Below, piece after piece: positions 34,755 to 47,444 of a stretch of DNA of 64,000 bases. The DNA is from Apodemus sylvaticus. Its lineage: Eukaryota > Chordata > Mammalia > Rodentia > Muridae. A program made the position numbers and the translations under genes. The stretch lies in assembly GCF_947179515.1 (NCBI RefSeq), contig NC_067490.1, positions 30,850,827-30,914,826 of the forward strand, written 5' to 3'. Below the pieces are notes generated by a model. The model saw only the letters and a program-made list of their open reading frames with translations. It had not been told where the DNA came from and ran no database searches. Numbering within the stretch: the stretch's first letter is position 1; each line of letters begins with the position of its first letter.

Positions 34755-34870
34755 CAGAAAGCATTCCCAACACTCATAGGCTGAGGCAGAACGGTCATAA
34801 AACTCGAGACCAGCCTAGGCTACATAGTAAACCCATATAAAATAACCAAAGCAAACAAACAAACCCAAAA
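34755..34870 (+). repeat. Old B1 fragment
   Basis: 'cccaacactcataggctgagg' and 'gaccagcctaggctacatagt' are followed by a CAAA-rich tail. Confidence 0.7.
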
Positions 34871-35240
34871 CAACCAGGTACAGTGGTATAGTGTAAGCCT
34901 ATAATGCAGTGGTTCTTACCCTGTAAATTGCAACCCCTGAGGAGATGAATAACTCTTTCACAGGGAACACCTAAGACTAATGGAAAACATACATATTTAC
35001 ATTACAATTCATAATAGTAGCAAAATTACAGTTGTGAAGAGGCAACAAAATAATTTTATGGTGTGCAGTGACCATAACATGAGGAACTGTATTTAAAGGG
35101 TCATAATAGTAGGAAGGTTGAGAACCACTGCTCTAATGAAAATACATGCAGGAGATTAGAACAAAAGGATTATTGCAAGTTTGCAGCCGCTCTGGATCAC
35201 ATGGAAAGGATGAGGCCACTGATGGCTATGTAGTGAGACA
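34871..35240 (+). repeat. B1-type SINE split by a URR1 transposon
   Basis: The left part has 'ccaggtacagtggtatag' and 'gcctataatg'. The right part resumes at 35131 and ends 'ctatgtagtgagacaatgcc'. Removing 34907-35138 restores a B1-like body. Confidence 0.6.
34907..35130 (+). mobile_element. URR1-type hAT-Charlie transposon
   Basis: It is 224 bases long with hAT-Charlie terminal inverted repeats. CAGTGGTTCT starts at 34907, and AGAACCACTG ends at 35130. The flanking octamers 'ctataatg' (34899-34906) and 'ctctaatg' (35131-35138) agree at seven of eight bases, as expected for an 8-bp hAT duplication. It is non-autonomous with no transposase frame. Confidence 0.88.
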
Positions 35241-35244
35241 ATGC

Positions 35245-35930
35245 CTTAAGCAAACAAACAAAAAGATTAAATCACAGCAAGGCCAGAGCAACATCAGGGA
35301 GAAGAATGAGGAAGGTACCCAAGAATCTGGGGGAATGTGATGACTTTCAGGCAAGAGGAAGACAACAGGATGTGATAAGGAATGATCATGTGTACTTTGA
35401 AAGCAGAGCTGACAGGAGTGAGAAATAGGAGAAAAGCTAAGAGGCTGTGATACCTTTGAACCCTTAGCAAAAAGAAAGTCCCTAAGGAAGGCGTCAGCTC
35501 TGTGCCAGGTGCTGCTGATGTTTCCAGTATAACGAGGTGTGAGGAGTGGCATGGGATTCTGGCATTTAGCAACATGAGCATTATCAGTGAGCTTAGCAAC
35601 GGTGGAGAGAATTATGGGAGTCATTATGCGACTTTTCCTAAGGAGACATGAACAGACATCTATACACCCCAGATGGGGCGCAGACAAAAGACTGAAGAAA
35701 TGACATCATTTAAGTCTAGCTTAGTGAATCAGTGAGTTTGTTGGGAGTTTATGTGTGAGCCTACGTGAGTGGTTACTTACAGGGGAATGGAAGTAAAGGT
35801 ATCACAGGACAGCCCACCCCTGAAATGGGTGGCGACTCGCAAAAGCTTTATCCCTAGAACTACTTGCAGAACTTGCAGGTAGCTGAACAGATGGGAGTGT
35901 CCTCTTTTTTTTTACTGCTTATGGAACCTT
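35245..35930. other. Unique sequence, no gene supported
   Basis: A minus-strand open frame at 35226-35687 (153 codons) overlaps the SINE end. It has no domain I recognise and no homology I can argue. Confidence 0.35.
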
Positions 35931-35935
35931 GGGTG

Positions 35936-36072
35936 GGGCTGGAGTGATGGCTCAGCATACAGCTCTTACAAAGGATCCAAGTTCAGTTCCCAGCACTGAT
36001 GGCCAGGCAATCTCTACCACCTGTGACTCCAGTTCGGGCAAGATCGGATGTCCCTGGCCTCTTTGAGCACCA

Positions 36073-36112
<40 letters not shown>

Positions 36113-36140
36113 ACACACCCACACCCACACACTTTTAAAT
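35936..36140 (+). repeat. B2/B3-type SINE with (CA)n tail
   Basis: The head 'tggggctggagtgatggctc' is at 35936. The body contains 'gttcagttcccagcactg'. The tail is a CA microsatellite at 36070-36106 plus CAAA and CACC variants. Confidence 0.8.
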
Positions 36141-36195
36141 CAATAAAAGATCCTTTAAAATAAAATAAAAAATACACCCAGTTCTGGTTGGTTGT

Positions 36196-36565
36196 TTGTC
36201 TGTCTGTCTGTCTGTCCACTTGACACAAGCTAGAGTCACCTGGGAAAAGGAAACCTCCACTGAGCAATTACCTCCATCAGACCACCCTGTAGGTATATCT
36301 GCTGAATAATTTCTAGGTTAATGATTGATGAGGGAGGACACAGCCCACTGTTGTTGGTGCCATCGCTGGACCTGCGGTCCTGTGTGCTATAAGAAAGCAG
36401 ACTGAGAAAGCCATAGGGAACAAACCAGTAAGCAACACTGCTTTCAATTCCTTCCATCAGTAATGTACTGTTACCTAGAAATTGTAAGATAAAATAAACC
36501 CTTTCTTCTCTCAAGCCACTTTTGGTCAGTGTTTTTTATCATAGCAATAGAAAATAAACTAGGGT
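36196..36565 (+). mobile_element. Rodent interspersed repeat, probably hAT-type
   Basis: 'ccacttgacacaagctagag', 'cagcccactgttgttggtgcc', 'ctataagaaagcagactgag' and 'aaataaaccctttcttctc' occur in the order of a common rodent medium-reiteration repeat. I am not sure of its family name. A TGTC microsatellite marks the left end. Confidence 0.55.
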
Positions 36566-36569
36566 ATAC

Positions 36570-38475
36570 CTTCCATACCCAATTCCCATAGTAACTGTTT
36601 CCATCTCAATTAATCCATGGTCTGTATTTCCACTTACCTAGGAATCAATGTCCCTCCATCTGCTTCCTCTAGTAGTAAACTATTTACTATGACTTGTGTA
36701 AGTCCATCAGAAGTCCTAGTTGAAAGGCAACATGATTCATGCACTTGAAAAGTTCCCTATGTGTATACAAGGTTCAAGGGTAGGATCAGACACACCAAGA
36801 TGACAACGAAAACTCAGTCAATGAGTTCCCTTTCAACATCTTTGGCAGGAATGGCAGAAAATGGGTCGTACGGTAGAAATAGTCATATGGTCGATAGCAT
36901 GATAAGAACTGGGGAAAGGCTTGCACGATTCACCAGAGGGGTCAGAGAATGAGTGTATTGACTGTAGACTTGGACCAACTACATGGCAAGAAAATGGGTA
37001 ATGAGTGCTTGGGTTTGGATGAGGCGGGGTGAAGCATCCTGCCTCCAATTCTCTCCACCAAGCATCTCTTCAAATAATTGTGGCTTCCATGCTCCACTAA
37101 GAACAGCCATGATACTTTCTCTCAGGATGTAAATGCAGAGTCATGGTGGCAAATACCCTATGTACAGAACTTCACTTCAGAATGCTTTCCATTTTGGCTC
37201 CCTTGAAACACTGATTTCCCTACAGGTACTATTACCCTGCATCGGCATCACATACACTGGGCATCCTTGTAGCTCAGCCATTCGTCCATGGTTGACTTGT
37301 ATGTTTTCCAGCCTGTTTGTACGTGCACAGCTCTTCTTCTGAATGTGCTTCCAATGACTCAATGACGCCTGTGACTCACAATCCACCACCCTGAGTCACG
37401 CACTGGAGTTAGGTGAATTAGTCTTAATTTGGTGCGTTCCAGTTTATCAGTGTGAGCCCTGCCTGCTGAAAGCTTTGTTTTGTTTTCCTTCCTAACACTT
37501 GGGACTCCCTTAATTGGTAGTTGATAACTTCCACGGTGACCACGTCTGCCGAGGGAGGGAGTAAAAGTTGGCCCAGTGTCAAGCAAGAGGAGCAAAACAA
37601 AAAGAAGCACAACAGAAACTGGGCTGCAAAAGGCATTAACACTAAGAAAACCAAGGGTTTTGCAGATCAAAATCATTCTTACTTGTTTTACTCTGAAGAA
37701 ATTCACTTCAGCTCCTACTTGTAGATCCCAAATGAAGGTGACAACCCAGAGAACTTGAGCTATACACCAGGGGGATAGTGGAGAATGTCTTCTCTCTTTT
37801 GGAAGTGAGAGGAACAACTTCCTCCATTAACAAGCACAGGTGCCTCCAAGATTAAACTACTCTATCAGCAAGGGCAAAACAGATTAAATGCAAGAACAAT
37901 CTATGAGTGCTTATGCTGCATTTTGACACTATGAATGAAATCTAAACTGAGACTATAGCATCATTTATAGCCTTGTGCAGTATAGTGTTCAAAGAGTTCT
38001 AGGAAATAAAGCATCCAGCACTCTCAGAAATATGCCCAGAACTAAAACTTCTGACTTAAAAGTATACACACAATGGCCTAAATGATTCATTCATATTATA
38101 AGTGGTCATGAGAACCACTTGCCCACCAAAGTGTTTAAAAGGCCTTGACGAGATGCTTAAAACCTGATTTGTTCATTTCTTCTACTCTGCCTACATTAAT
38201 TATCCCCATCTTTCCTTCCCTCTGTAAGTGAACCGTTCATCTAGAAAAAGACATTAAATTTTCACTAAAGCTGTCACAAAATTTTTCAGATTTATAAGGA
38301 ACACTGTCGATTCTATGGTCTCTTACTAAATATCAGTTTATTACAGCATTTATACTTCATTATTTATTCTCTGTGGATAAAACATAGTTTAGACAGAATT
38401 AGTTTTACTTAATGCTGTTAATGTGTTATATTTCTTCTCCAAATAAAAGCATCTATTTCACTTATATCAAAATAA
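36570..38475. other. Unique sequence, no gene supported
   Basis: Open frames of up to 152 codons at 37359-37817 (minus) overlap frames on the other strand. They have no recognisable domain. Confidence 0.35.
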
Positions 38476-38479
38476 TGAC

Positions 38480-38625
38480 TGTGTATGGTGGCGTGTGCCT
38501 ATGATCCCAACACTCAAGAAGCAGAGGAGTGAGGACTGCAGAAAATTGGGGATCAGACTGGTCTAGGGCATGGTACATAAATCAGGGCTACATAGTGGGA
38601 CTCTGTATCAAAAACTCAAACGAAT
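38480..38625 (+). repeat. B1 SINE, diverged
   Basis: 'tgtatggtggcgtgtgcc', 'atgatcccaacactcaag' and 'gggctacatagtgggactc' follow sense B1 order. Confidence 0.75.
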
Positions 38626-38629
38626 AGGG

Positions 38630-39999
<1,370 letters not shown>

Positions 40000-40364
40000 A
40001 ATGGGCCTGGCCAAGGCTTTTGAAATCTCCTCCAACAAGAACACAAACACCAACAAGGCCACGCCTCCTGAGCCTTTCCAAACAACTCATCAACTTGGGT
40101 CTGTCATGCGAATATATGAGTCTATGGGAGTCATCCTCATTCCAACACCCACAGGCCCTGTCTCAAAAACAAAAAAACAATAAAATCATTCAGGCAAGTT
40201 GGCAAATGGGTCCTTTGATTGACATTGGCATTTCTCTACATTCACACTTTTTTTTCCCAATCTTCTTGCCACTCATATAACTTAGGAAGGTCCTCAAACA
40301 TTTCTTTATGTCACAACCTTGGGCAAAAAGAAAGCAATGGGTCTCTGTGAAAAACAAATCAATG

Positions 40365-40720
40365 GGCTTCAGAGCATGGCCCAATGGGTAAGAAAGAGTA
40401 CTTGCTATGCAAGTCTGAGGACCTGAGTTCAGATCTCAGCCTCCCAGGTAAAAACTCAACAGTGCTGCAAACACTTGAAACTCCAGCATGGTCCGGGTAA
40501 GGTAGAGCAAATCTAAGGCAGAAAGAGCGTTGATGATCCTGGCAGCCAGAAACCAGCCTAGCCAAACAACAAAAACAAAACCAAATAAACAAAAAACCAG
40601 TAAAATCCAGGTTCGGTAACAGACTTTGACTCACACATGTGCACAGCTTCGTGTCCTTAGACACATGCATATACACACATATGTAATACGCACATACACA
40701 TAACATCATATGTTTTTAAG
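40365..40720 (+). repeat. RSINE1/B4-type SINE
   Basis: 'gtctgaggacctgagttcag', 'cctggcagccagaaaccagc', an inserted CAAA tract and a CA/TA-rich tail follow RSINE1 order. Confidence 0.65.
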
Positions 40721-40734
40721 TATAACCAAAATAG

Positions 40735-40832
40735 TAAATACTATAATCCCAACAGTTAGGAAATTAAGACAGGACAATTTTTAATTAGAGGCAAGCATAT
40801 GTTACATAGTGACAACCTGTCACAAAAGATAA
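40735..40832 (+). repeat. Old B1 fragment
   Basis: 'actataatcccaacagttag' and 'gttacatagtgacaacctg' identify it. Confidence 0.6.
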
Positions 40833-40912
40833 AAATGCAGAATAAGTGAACTTCAAAAAGAAATTTGTAAAGGAACCTGTAAAAGGCTCATTTTCCCACC
40901 CAGGGCAGTGGT

Positions 40913-41030
40913 TTTGGTGGTGGTGGTGGTAGTGGTGGTCGTTTGGTTTGATTCAGATTTTTGTTTGTTTGTTTGTTTGGCTAGTTGGTGGATTGGTTGC
41001 TTTATTGGTTTGTTTGTTTGTGTTTGTTTT
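40913..41030. repeat. (GGT)n and (GTTT)n low-complexity tract
   Basis: TGG triplets near 40915-40940 are followed by GTTT tetramers near 40964-41030. Confidence 0.75.
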
Positions 41031-41187
41031 TCCTTTACTGAACATAGGACTTTAGTTTTTTCATTAATAAATAAATATGTAAACATTGCATATATAGTAT
41101 TTATGTTATATGATCTCATGACAGTTCTTATGGTTTACCTCTTTTTTTACAAAATTAGTTTTATATATTTCTACTTTATGGGTTTTT

Positions 41188-41200
41188 AAGAAGTAGTCAT
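41188..41200 (+). repeat. Target-site duplication of retrocopy, left
   Basis: 'aagaagtagtcat' recurs at 41627-41639. Confidence 0.9.
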
Positions 41201-41626
41201 AACACAGGAGTTCCCGCTCAAAGGCTGGGAGAGGAACTTCACCTTGGTCGATGCCAAGTTCCTGCCAGGTGGCATGGTACCCCACCCAATACGGCTCTCT
41301 ACAGCCTTGCAGCAGCACTGGATTGTATTTATAGCATGGGTTGTGTTCTCTGCTGCTACACTGTAGTCGCAATGAACACAGGATGAATACCAAGGCCTAG
41401 AATAGTACCTAGTTCATGGGAAACCCATAATAGGTACGTTTGAAGGAGTAAATGAATGAATGAGTGCTGAATCTCACATACAAATATAGGTAAGACTATG
41501 TAAGAGAAGATTCCAGTGGAAGCCATGTTCTGATGATAGAGTACTGGATGTGACCCCTGGTTCTTCCTCTCGTTTGTTTTTTTCTCTAAGAATGTTTATG
41601 TAATAAAGCATTCGTTATTTAAAAAA
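41201..41626 (+). pseudogene. Processed retrocopy of an unidentified mRNA 3' end
   Basis: It is flanked by 13-bp direct duplications (41188-41200 and 41627-41639). AATAAA lies at 41602-41607, about 13 bases before a short A run that merges with the right duplication. These are the marks of L1-mediated retroposition of a polyadenylated RNA. The body is not SINE, L1 or LTR. The segment near 41396-41462 ('ctagaatagtacctag', then GAAT repeats) looks like a MIR-type tail, common inside mRNA 3' UTRs. No long open frame is present, so this is mostly or wholly 3' UTR. I cannot name the parent gene. Confidence 0.8.
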
Positions 41627-41639
41627 AAGAAGTAGTCAT
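41627..41639 (+). repeat. Target-site duplication of retrocopy, right
   Basis: It is identical to 41188-41200. Confidence 0.9.
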
Positions 41640-41677
41640 TAAAATAATAAAATAAAATAAAGAAATAGTCATACTTG

Positions 41678-41707
41678 AGGGTTGAAGAGGCAGCACAGTG
41701 CTCTCTT

Positions 41708-41762
<55 letters not shown>

Positions 41763-41940
41763 CAGAAGATCTGAGCTCAATTCCTAACACTCATGTCAGG
41801 CAGCTCATAACCAAATAATAAATAAACTCCAGTTCCAGGGATCCAACACCCTCCTTTAGCCTCTGCTGATACATACACACACACTCAACACACACACACA
41901 CACACTCACACACACACACACACACACCTAAATGATTATT
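41678..41940 (+). repeat. B3-type SINE carrying internal (CA)n(TA)n
   Basis: The head 'gagggttgaagaggcagc' is separated from the body 'agatctgagctcaattcc' by a CA/TA microsatellite at 41711-41762. The tail is a second CA tract at 41875-41928. Confidence 0.7.
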
Positions 41941-42171
41941 CTTTTCTTTTTCAGACAGAGTCCAGTAACTCCAGGCTGTCAATGTAATATAGGCTAGAGC
42001 TGAATTAATGATTCTCTTATTCCTATGTTCCAAGTTCTGGTGTTACCAACAAGTGCCACCATCCCTGACTATTAGGTAGCTTTTTCATTAACCGTGTTTC
42101 TTGACCATTTCTGATCAGCATATGCAATTGATGTGCAAGGGTGCTCAGCCCTCACTAGTTCTTTCTTTTGT

Positions 42172-42690
42172 TGGTGATTTTATTTATTTACATTTCAAAT
42201 GTTGACCCCTTCCTGGTTTCCCCTCTACAAGCCCCCTATTTCATCCCCCTTCCCTGCTACCTCGATGACTGTGCTTCCCCACACACCCATCCACTCCCAC
42301 CTCACTGCCCTCCATCCCCCTAGGCTGGGGCATCAAGCCTCCGCAGGACCAATACCCCCCCCCCATTGATGCCAGATAAGACCATCATCCTCTGTTACAT
42401 ATGCGGCTGAAGCCATGGGTCCCTCCATGTGCACTATTTGGTTGGTGGTTAATCCCTGGGAGCTCTGGGGGATCCAGTAGGTTGACATTGCTGTTCTTCC
42501 TGTGGGGTTGCAAACCCTTTCAGCTCTTTCAGTCTTTTCCCTAACTTTTCCATTGGGGTCCCAGTGGTTAGCTCAGTGGTTGGCTGCACTGTATCCACAT
42601 CTGTATTGGTCAGACTCTGGCAGAGTTTCTCAGGGGACAGCTAGACCAGACTCATCTCAGCAAGCACTTCTTAGCATCAGCAACAGTGTC
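42172..42690 (-). mobile_element. L1 3' UTR, antisense, 5'-truncated
   Basis: 'tttatttacatttcaaatg' near 42180 marks the 3' terminus. It is followed by 'gggtccctccatgtgcac', 'gggagctctgggggatcc' and 'cccattg'-rich 3' UTR blocks. No ORF2 coding part was recognised. Confidence 0.88.
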
Positions 42691-42694
42691 TGCC

Positions 42695-44335
42695 TGGTAC
42701 AGAAGCGAGCGTATCCAGTGGAGGACGAATCTAGATACGTCAGCAAAGCTTTTTGGACCTCCGCTCAGCTGAATCTTACTCTTAAGACAAAAGTATCTTT
42801 ACTTGAAAGATTTTTATTTTCTAAGTAAATGGCCTTAATATCTAAATGTCTGTCTGGAACAAATGGTGGCAGACTTATAAACAGCATTATTCCTTTCCTT
42901 GCAGTTTATTAAGCTCATATTCTCTCCTCCAGGCAGTTCTTGGCCTTTCCAAACGCCGTAGTTTAAAAACTGGAATGAATTAATTTGTAATATCAAGTAA
43001 TTGTTAGTCCAGGAATTTTCTATAAAAAATTAAAGGACATAGCCAGGGGGCTTCATAAACACAAAGAAACACATAGTTTTGGTGAATTGTTTAATTTTAA
43101 TAATTACTGCAATTCAGAAAAAAAAATCTCTTTCCTACCATTGTTTTCATTAAAACAGCCTGCAGTTTGCTTGCTCCTTTCTGGGCATCTGTGGTTTAGT
43201 TTAGCTACTAATAATAACCCGCTGGTTTATAGCTTTTTTTAAAAAAAGATGCTATTTTTCCAGGATTTTTACTATTGTACTCATGAAGTTTTATATAATC
43301 ACTGGAAAAATCTAGAGATATAAAAGTTATTTCATTCTGATTGTAAGCCTTTCTTCTTCAAACAGGACTAGGGGTAAATAAAAACTCTATAGACAGGAGG
43401 CAAACACTGAGGTTTATCTTTAGCCTTTATCAATTCCAAGTATCCATTAAATCATAATTTCCTCTGACAGTTCTACAGTTTTATAGCCGATGTTTTAATC
43501 TCAGCAGATATGAGAACAGGGAGAAAAAAAAGGAAAAGAAAAAAGAAAAAAGAAAAAGAAAGGAAAGAAAGAAAGAAGGAAGGAAGCAAGGAAGGAAGGA
43601 GAAATAAAACAAAAGATGAATATAAAGTCTAAATGTAGAGAAATGGAGAACACCATACATGACTCAGTATGCACAGTGTCCCATCACAAGCGGAGGTAGC
43701 CCTGCTGTTCACACAAATAATTCAATAAACCTCAGTTTAACTAACCAAGGTTCATGATGCACTTATTAAAAGTAAAATAATTAGTCTTCATTTCTTGCCC
43801 ATAATTAAAAACATCATGGTTGTTTGATTTTTACTGCTGATAAATCTGGATATTTACTCAAAGTATGAATTCATCGCCCTCCTTTTCCCTGCACAGAAGG
43901 GCACACAGAACATTTAGTTGAGCCCAATCCATTACTGGTTGAGCAAATAAAAAGTAGAAAATTCAGGGTTTTTTTTTTTTCTGAGTTGCATCTTTAAGCT
44001 AGGACAAGAGAAGGAACATAAGTCAATTCAGTTTTCCTTTATTTTGTAACATTTCTCCCCAAGATAGTAAAAGAATGGGAGGTTTCTCTCATGTTTTGTG
44101 TGGATAATATCCCAGTTGATTTGAGCACATTCCTATCTGGCCTTTGTGGCACTAAAGTCTCAGTTAAGGGATCTCAGGGGGAAAACACTAACAGTTCAAC
44201 TTTGATTCTTTAATGTCAAGCAAGCCTATGGGACATTGTATTACTAAAATCGTAGCCTATTATGCATCTTACATTGCTTTAGACTGTCTACATTTAAAAA
44301 AAAAAAAAAACATTTTCTCACATCATTTTTCTTTG
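42695..44335. other. Unique AT-rich sequence with purine tract
   Basis: It contains a GA-rich low-complexity tract at 43522-43605 (AAAAG, AAAG and AAGG units). No gene was recognised. Confidence 0.4.
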
Positions 44336-44339
44336 TCTC

Positions 44340-44728
44340 TGTGCTGGTTTGAATAAAAATGGCCCCAATTAGGCTCATGTATTTGAATGCTTGGTCATCG
44401 GGGGAGTAGCACCTGCCCAGAGGGATTAGGAGGTGTGGCCTTATTGGACTAGGTATGGCCATGTTGGAGGAAGTGTGTCACTGCGAATGGACCTTGGGAT
44501 ATCAAAAGCCCAAGCTAGTTCCTGGGACTCTTCCTGTGGCTTGTGGAAGGCAGAACTCTCAGCTGTTTCTCCAATAAGATATCTGCTTCTGTACCACCAT
44601 GTCTCCTGACATTATAATAGACTAAACCTTTGAAACTGTTAAGTCAAGCCCAATTAAGTGCTTTCTTCATTATAGAAGCTGCCTTGTTCTTGGTTTCTCT
44701 TCACAACAATAGAGCTCTGACTAAGACA
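44340..44728 (+). mobile_element. ORR1-type MaLR solo LTR
   Basis: It starts TGTGCTGGTTTGAAT and ends CTAAGACA. It contains 'ggaggaagtgtgtcactg', 'atatcaaaagcccaag', a degenerate AATTAA signal near 44652 and 'gtttctcttcacaacaatag'. This is the ORR1 layout of non-autonomous ERVL-related LTRs. Confidence 0.8.
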
Positions 44729-45007
44729 ATCTTCACAGAAACTTTGGGATATATATAAGGCAGATGGGTATCATAATGGTGACTATGGGTCATGGGTCAT
44801 GGATTTTGCCCATGAATGTCTTTGCAAAATAGGCTATCATTTATATCTCATGCTACGTAAAGAAACAATGCTTTGATTAAACTTACAATTAAATCAAACA
44901 AGTCTGTCAAGAGATTTGCTAACATCTCACCAATGGCCTCACAATTCCTCTTTCCTCCTCCCTAGTCTTTTTTCTTTCTTGGAGGAGGATTAATAATTAG
45001 AATTTTT

Positions 45008-45168
45008 TAAAATATGATGCACTATATGCCAGCAGTGTCCAGGGCACTGACTGGAAATGTTGTTACAGACAGTTGTGAACTGCCATGTAAGTCCTGGACA
45101 CATAGCCCTCATCTTCTGCAAGAGCAGCAACTGCTCTTAACCACTGAGCCATCTTTCCACCCCTCGCA
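45008..45168 (-). repeat. B2/B3 SINE, antisense
   Basis: 'gttacagacagttgtgaactgcc' is followed by 'gctcttaaccactgagccatc', the antisense body and head. Confidence 0.85.
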
Positions 45169-45284
45169 GGAGATTTTTAGTTAAAAAATTCCTAAACATT
45201 TGCATCATGGTTCCACTCTTCACTTACACGCATACTAAACAATTAACCCTCATTTCATGTTCTATAGTATTCTTTGTAGTATCC

Positions 45285-45612
45285 TGTGGTGGTATGAATA
45301 TGCCTGGCCCATATGGAGTAGTACCATTAGGAAGTATAGCCTTATGGAAGGACATATGTCACCATATGGGTGGGCTTTCAGACCCTCTTCCTAGCTGCCT
45401 GGAAGCCAGTCTTCTCCTAGCAGCCTTCAGATCAAAATGTAGACCTCTCAGCTCTCCTGCACCATGCCTGCCTGGACATTGCCATGTTTCTGCCTTAATG
45501 ATAACGGGAAGAATATCTGAACCTGTAAGGCACCTCTAATTAAATGTTGTCCTTTATAAGAGTTGCCTTGGTTATGGTATCTATTCACGGCAGTAAAACC
45601 CTAACTGAGACA
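45285..45612 (+). mobile_element. MT-type MaLR solo LTR
   Basis: It starts TGTGGTGGTATGAAT and ends CTGAGACA. Internal blocks include 'cttcctagctgcctggaagc', 'tctaattaaatgttgtcc' (poly(A) signal region) and 'cacggcagtaaaaccc', matching the MT arrangement. Confidence 0.82.
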
Positions 45613-46178
45613 TCCAAACTTTCATCCCCAAAATCCTAAAAATCAAATATATGTGCATTCTAGAGCAATTAACTCAGAAGCTCTCTGTAATTTGTCTATA
45701 TAGTTTTTTTTTCGAGCCTCTTAAGTACAACTTTCCTGAGAAATTACATTGAGCATCTATAAGTGATAAAAGTACAAGGTCTATGGTGGAGTGAGCACTA
45801 CTCTTTGTTTTAACACCATAAACCTGACAAGGAAGACACTACTGTTAACCCATTTAACAGCTACAGACATACAATAGGATGGTTGAATAATTTGCCTAAA
45901 CTAGGGGTGTTGAGGTGACAGGACCATTCCTAAGAACACAGTATTAGTCATCAATTTATTACACAAACTCAACATAACTTCACTGTACTAATTCAACACC
46001 TTGAGAGAAACATAGCAAAGAAATGGGGTTTCAATATACCTTCCATAAGGACCCCCTCCCAGCTAGCATGTTACCCTGGAACAGTTTTATTAACACAATC
46101 TTGATTACATTATGATTGTTCAGAATAAAGTATAAAAAATTGGAAATGTATGAGGATAATGACGTCAACGTTGATGTC

Positions 46179-46537
46179 TGTGGTGGTTTGAAAGAAAATG
46201 GCTGCCACAGGTGAACGTATGAATGCTTAGTCCTAGTTAGTGGAATTGTTTGGGAAGGATTAAGAGGCATGGCATTGCTAAAAGAGGTGTATCACTGAGG
46301 GGGGGCTCTAAGGTTTCAAAAGCCCATGTCGAGCCCAATCTGTCTCTGGCTGCTGCCTGTGATTTAGAATGTAAGATCTCAACCCCATGCCTACCTGTCT
46401 GCCATCACATTTCCCACCATGGTGACCATAGACTAACCTTCTGAAACTGTAAGCAAATTCTCAGTTAAATGCTTTCTTTTATAGAGTTTCCATGGGACAT
46501 GGTATCTCTTCATAGCAGTGGAACAGTGATTAGGACA
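46179..46537 (+). mobile_element. ORR1-type MaLR solo LTR
   Basis: It starts TGTGGTGGTTTGAAA and ends TAGGACA. 'ggtttcaaaagcccatg' and 'cagttaaatgctttctttt' are ORR1-like. The flanks 'atgtc' (46174-46178) and 'gtgtc' (46538-46542) agree at four of five bases, consistent with a 5-bp LTR duplication. Confidence 0.82.
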
Positions 46538-46539
46538 GT

Positions 46540-47340
46540 GTCACAATGGATCAATGTTAGGCTCACACCCAAACCACTGACATTCCTAGTTCAATGAAAC
46601 TTTTTCATTTAGTGTAATTTTTATTGCTATTGATTTCCCAAACTCTAGGAACTTCCATTGCTGCCTTGCAGGTTTTGTCTAAATAAAAATGCAAAAGGAA
46701 TTTCTGTTTGAAATGATAGCACTGTTTTATAGACTAGGGAGATGCTAACCACATGTGTGGCTAACCTAGATCTCCAACACATTGTTGAGCGCGTGCCAGC
46801 ACTCAGTTTCCCAAATGCACTCCAATCCATTCTACCATGCTTTCCTCTAGTGAATGAACCAAATGAGAGTTTGACATGGAGTTAGAATGTGTTTGCATAA
46901 TATTCATGTTTTTATCTTCTCAGAAATTATTATAAATCACAGTCTCTTCTTACTTGGCTCCCACAAATGGATCATAAAGGAAGAAGCAGAGAGTTCTTGT
47001 GTACAGAGATGCAAATTGGCGAGTCATGACTGATTAGCTGAGAATGACTATTGAGCCTTAAGGGACAGCCACTCACAGGTCACCAAGCTCTAGAAAAACT
47101 AAAAATGAAGTGTGTAGTATTTCACTACCTTTGGGGAAAATCCTAAATAATACCAGACTCTACTCACAGGAATTTGGGAGTATGTAGGGGACGAAGAATT
47201 ACAACCACACCAAACCACCAACTCATTTTCTTTTTTCCCTTTTTGAAATGAAACATACACAGGGCCCAGGCATCTTAATAGAAAGAAATAAACACTGCCC
47301 GACATTCCACTGAGGTGGGGGAGGGCCTCATGGAGCCCTA
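46540..47340. other. Unique sequence, no gene seen
   Basis: Nothing was recognised. Confidence 0.4.
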
Positions 47341-47344
47341 CCTC

Positions 47345-47440
47345 CCTCAAGGAGCTATTGGCAGTTAAATATTGCTGGCCGGTAGGGGGTGGGGGGTGGA
47401 GTCATTTTCTTCAGTGGTATAGCCACTGATGACTTTCTTG
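47345..47440 (+). mobile_element. Lx-type L1 3' UTR fragment
   Basis: 'aaggagctattggcag', 'ttgctggccggtaggggg' and 'cattttcttcagtggtatag' recall the rodent Lx 3' UTR. It is a short fragment. Confidence 0.45.
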
Positions 47441-47444
47441 AGCT

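Noticed and set aside
35226..35687. Minus-strand 153-residue frame
   Set aside because: It overlaps a SINE end and has no recognisable domain, with other frames open on the same stretch. Probably chance.
37359..37817. Minus-strand 152-residue frame with a hydrophobic stretch
   Set aside because: It has no recognised family and competing open frames on the plus strand. Nothing in the sequence supports a gene.
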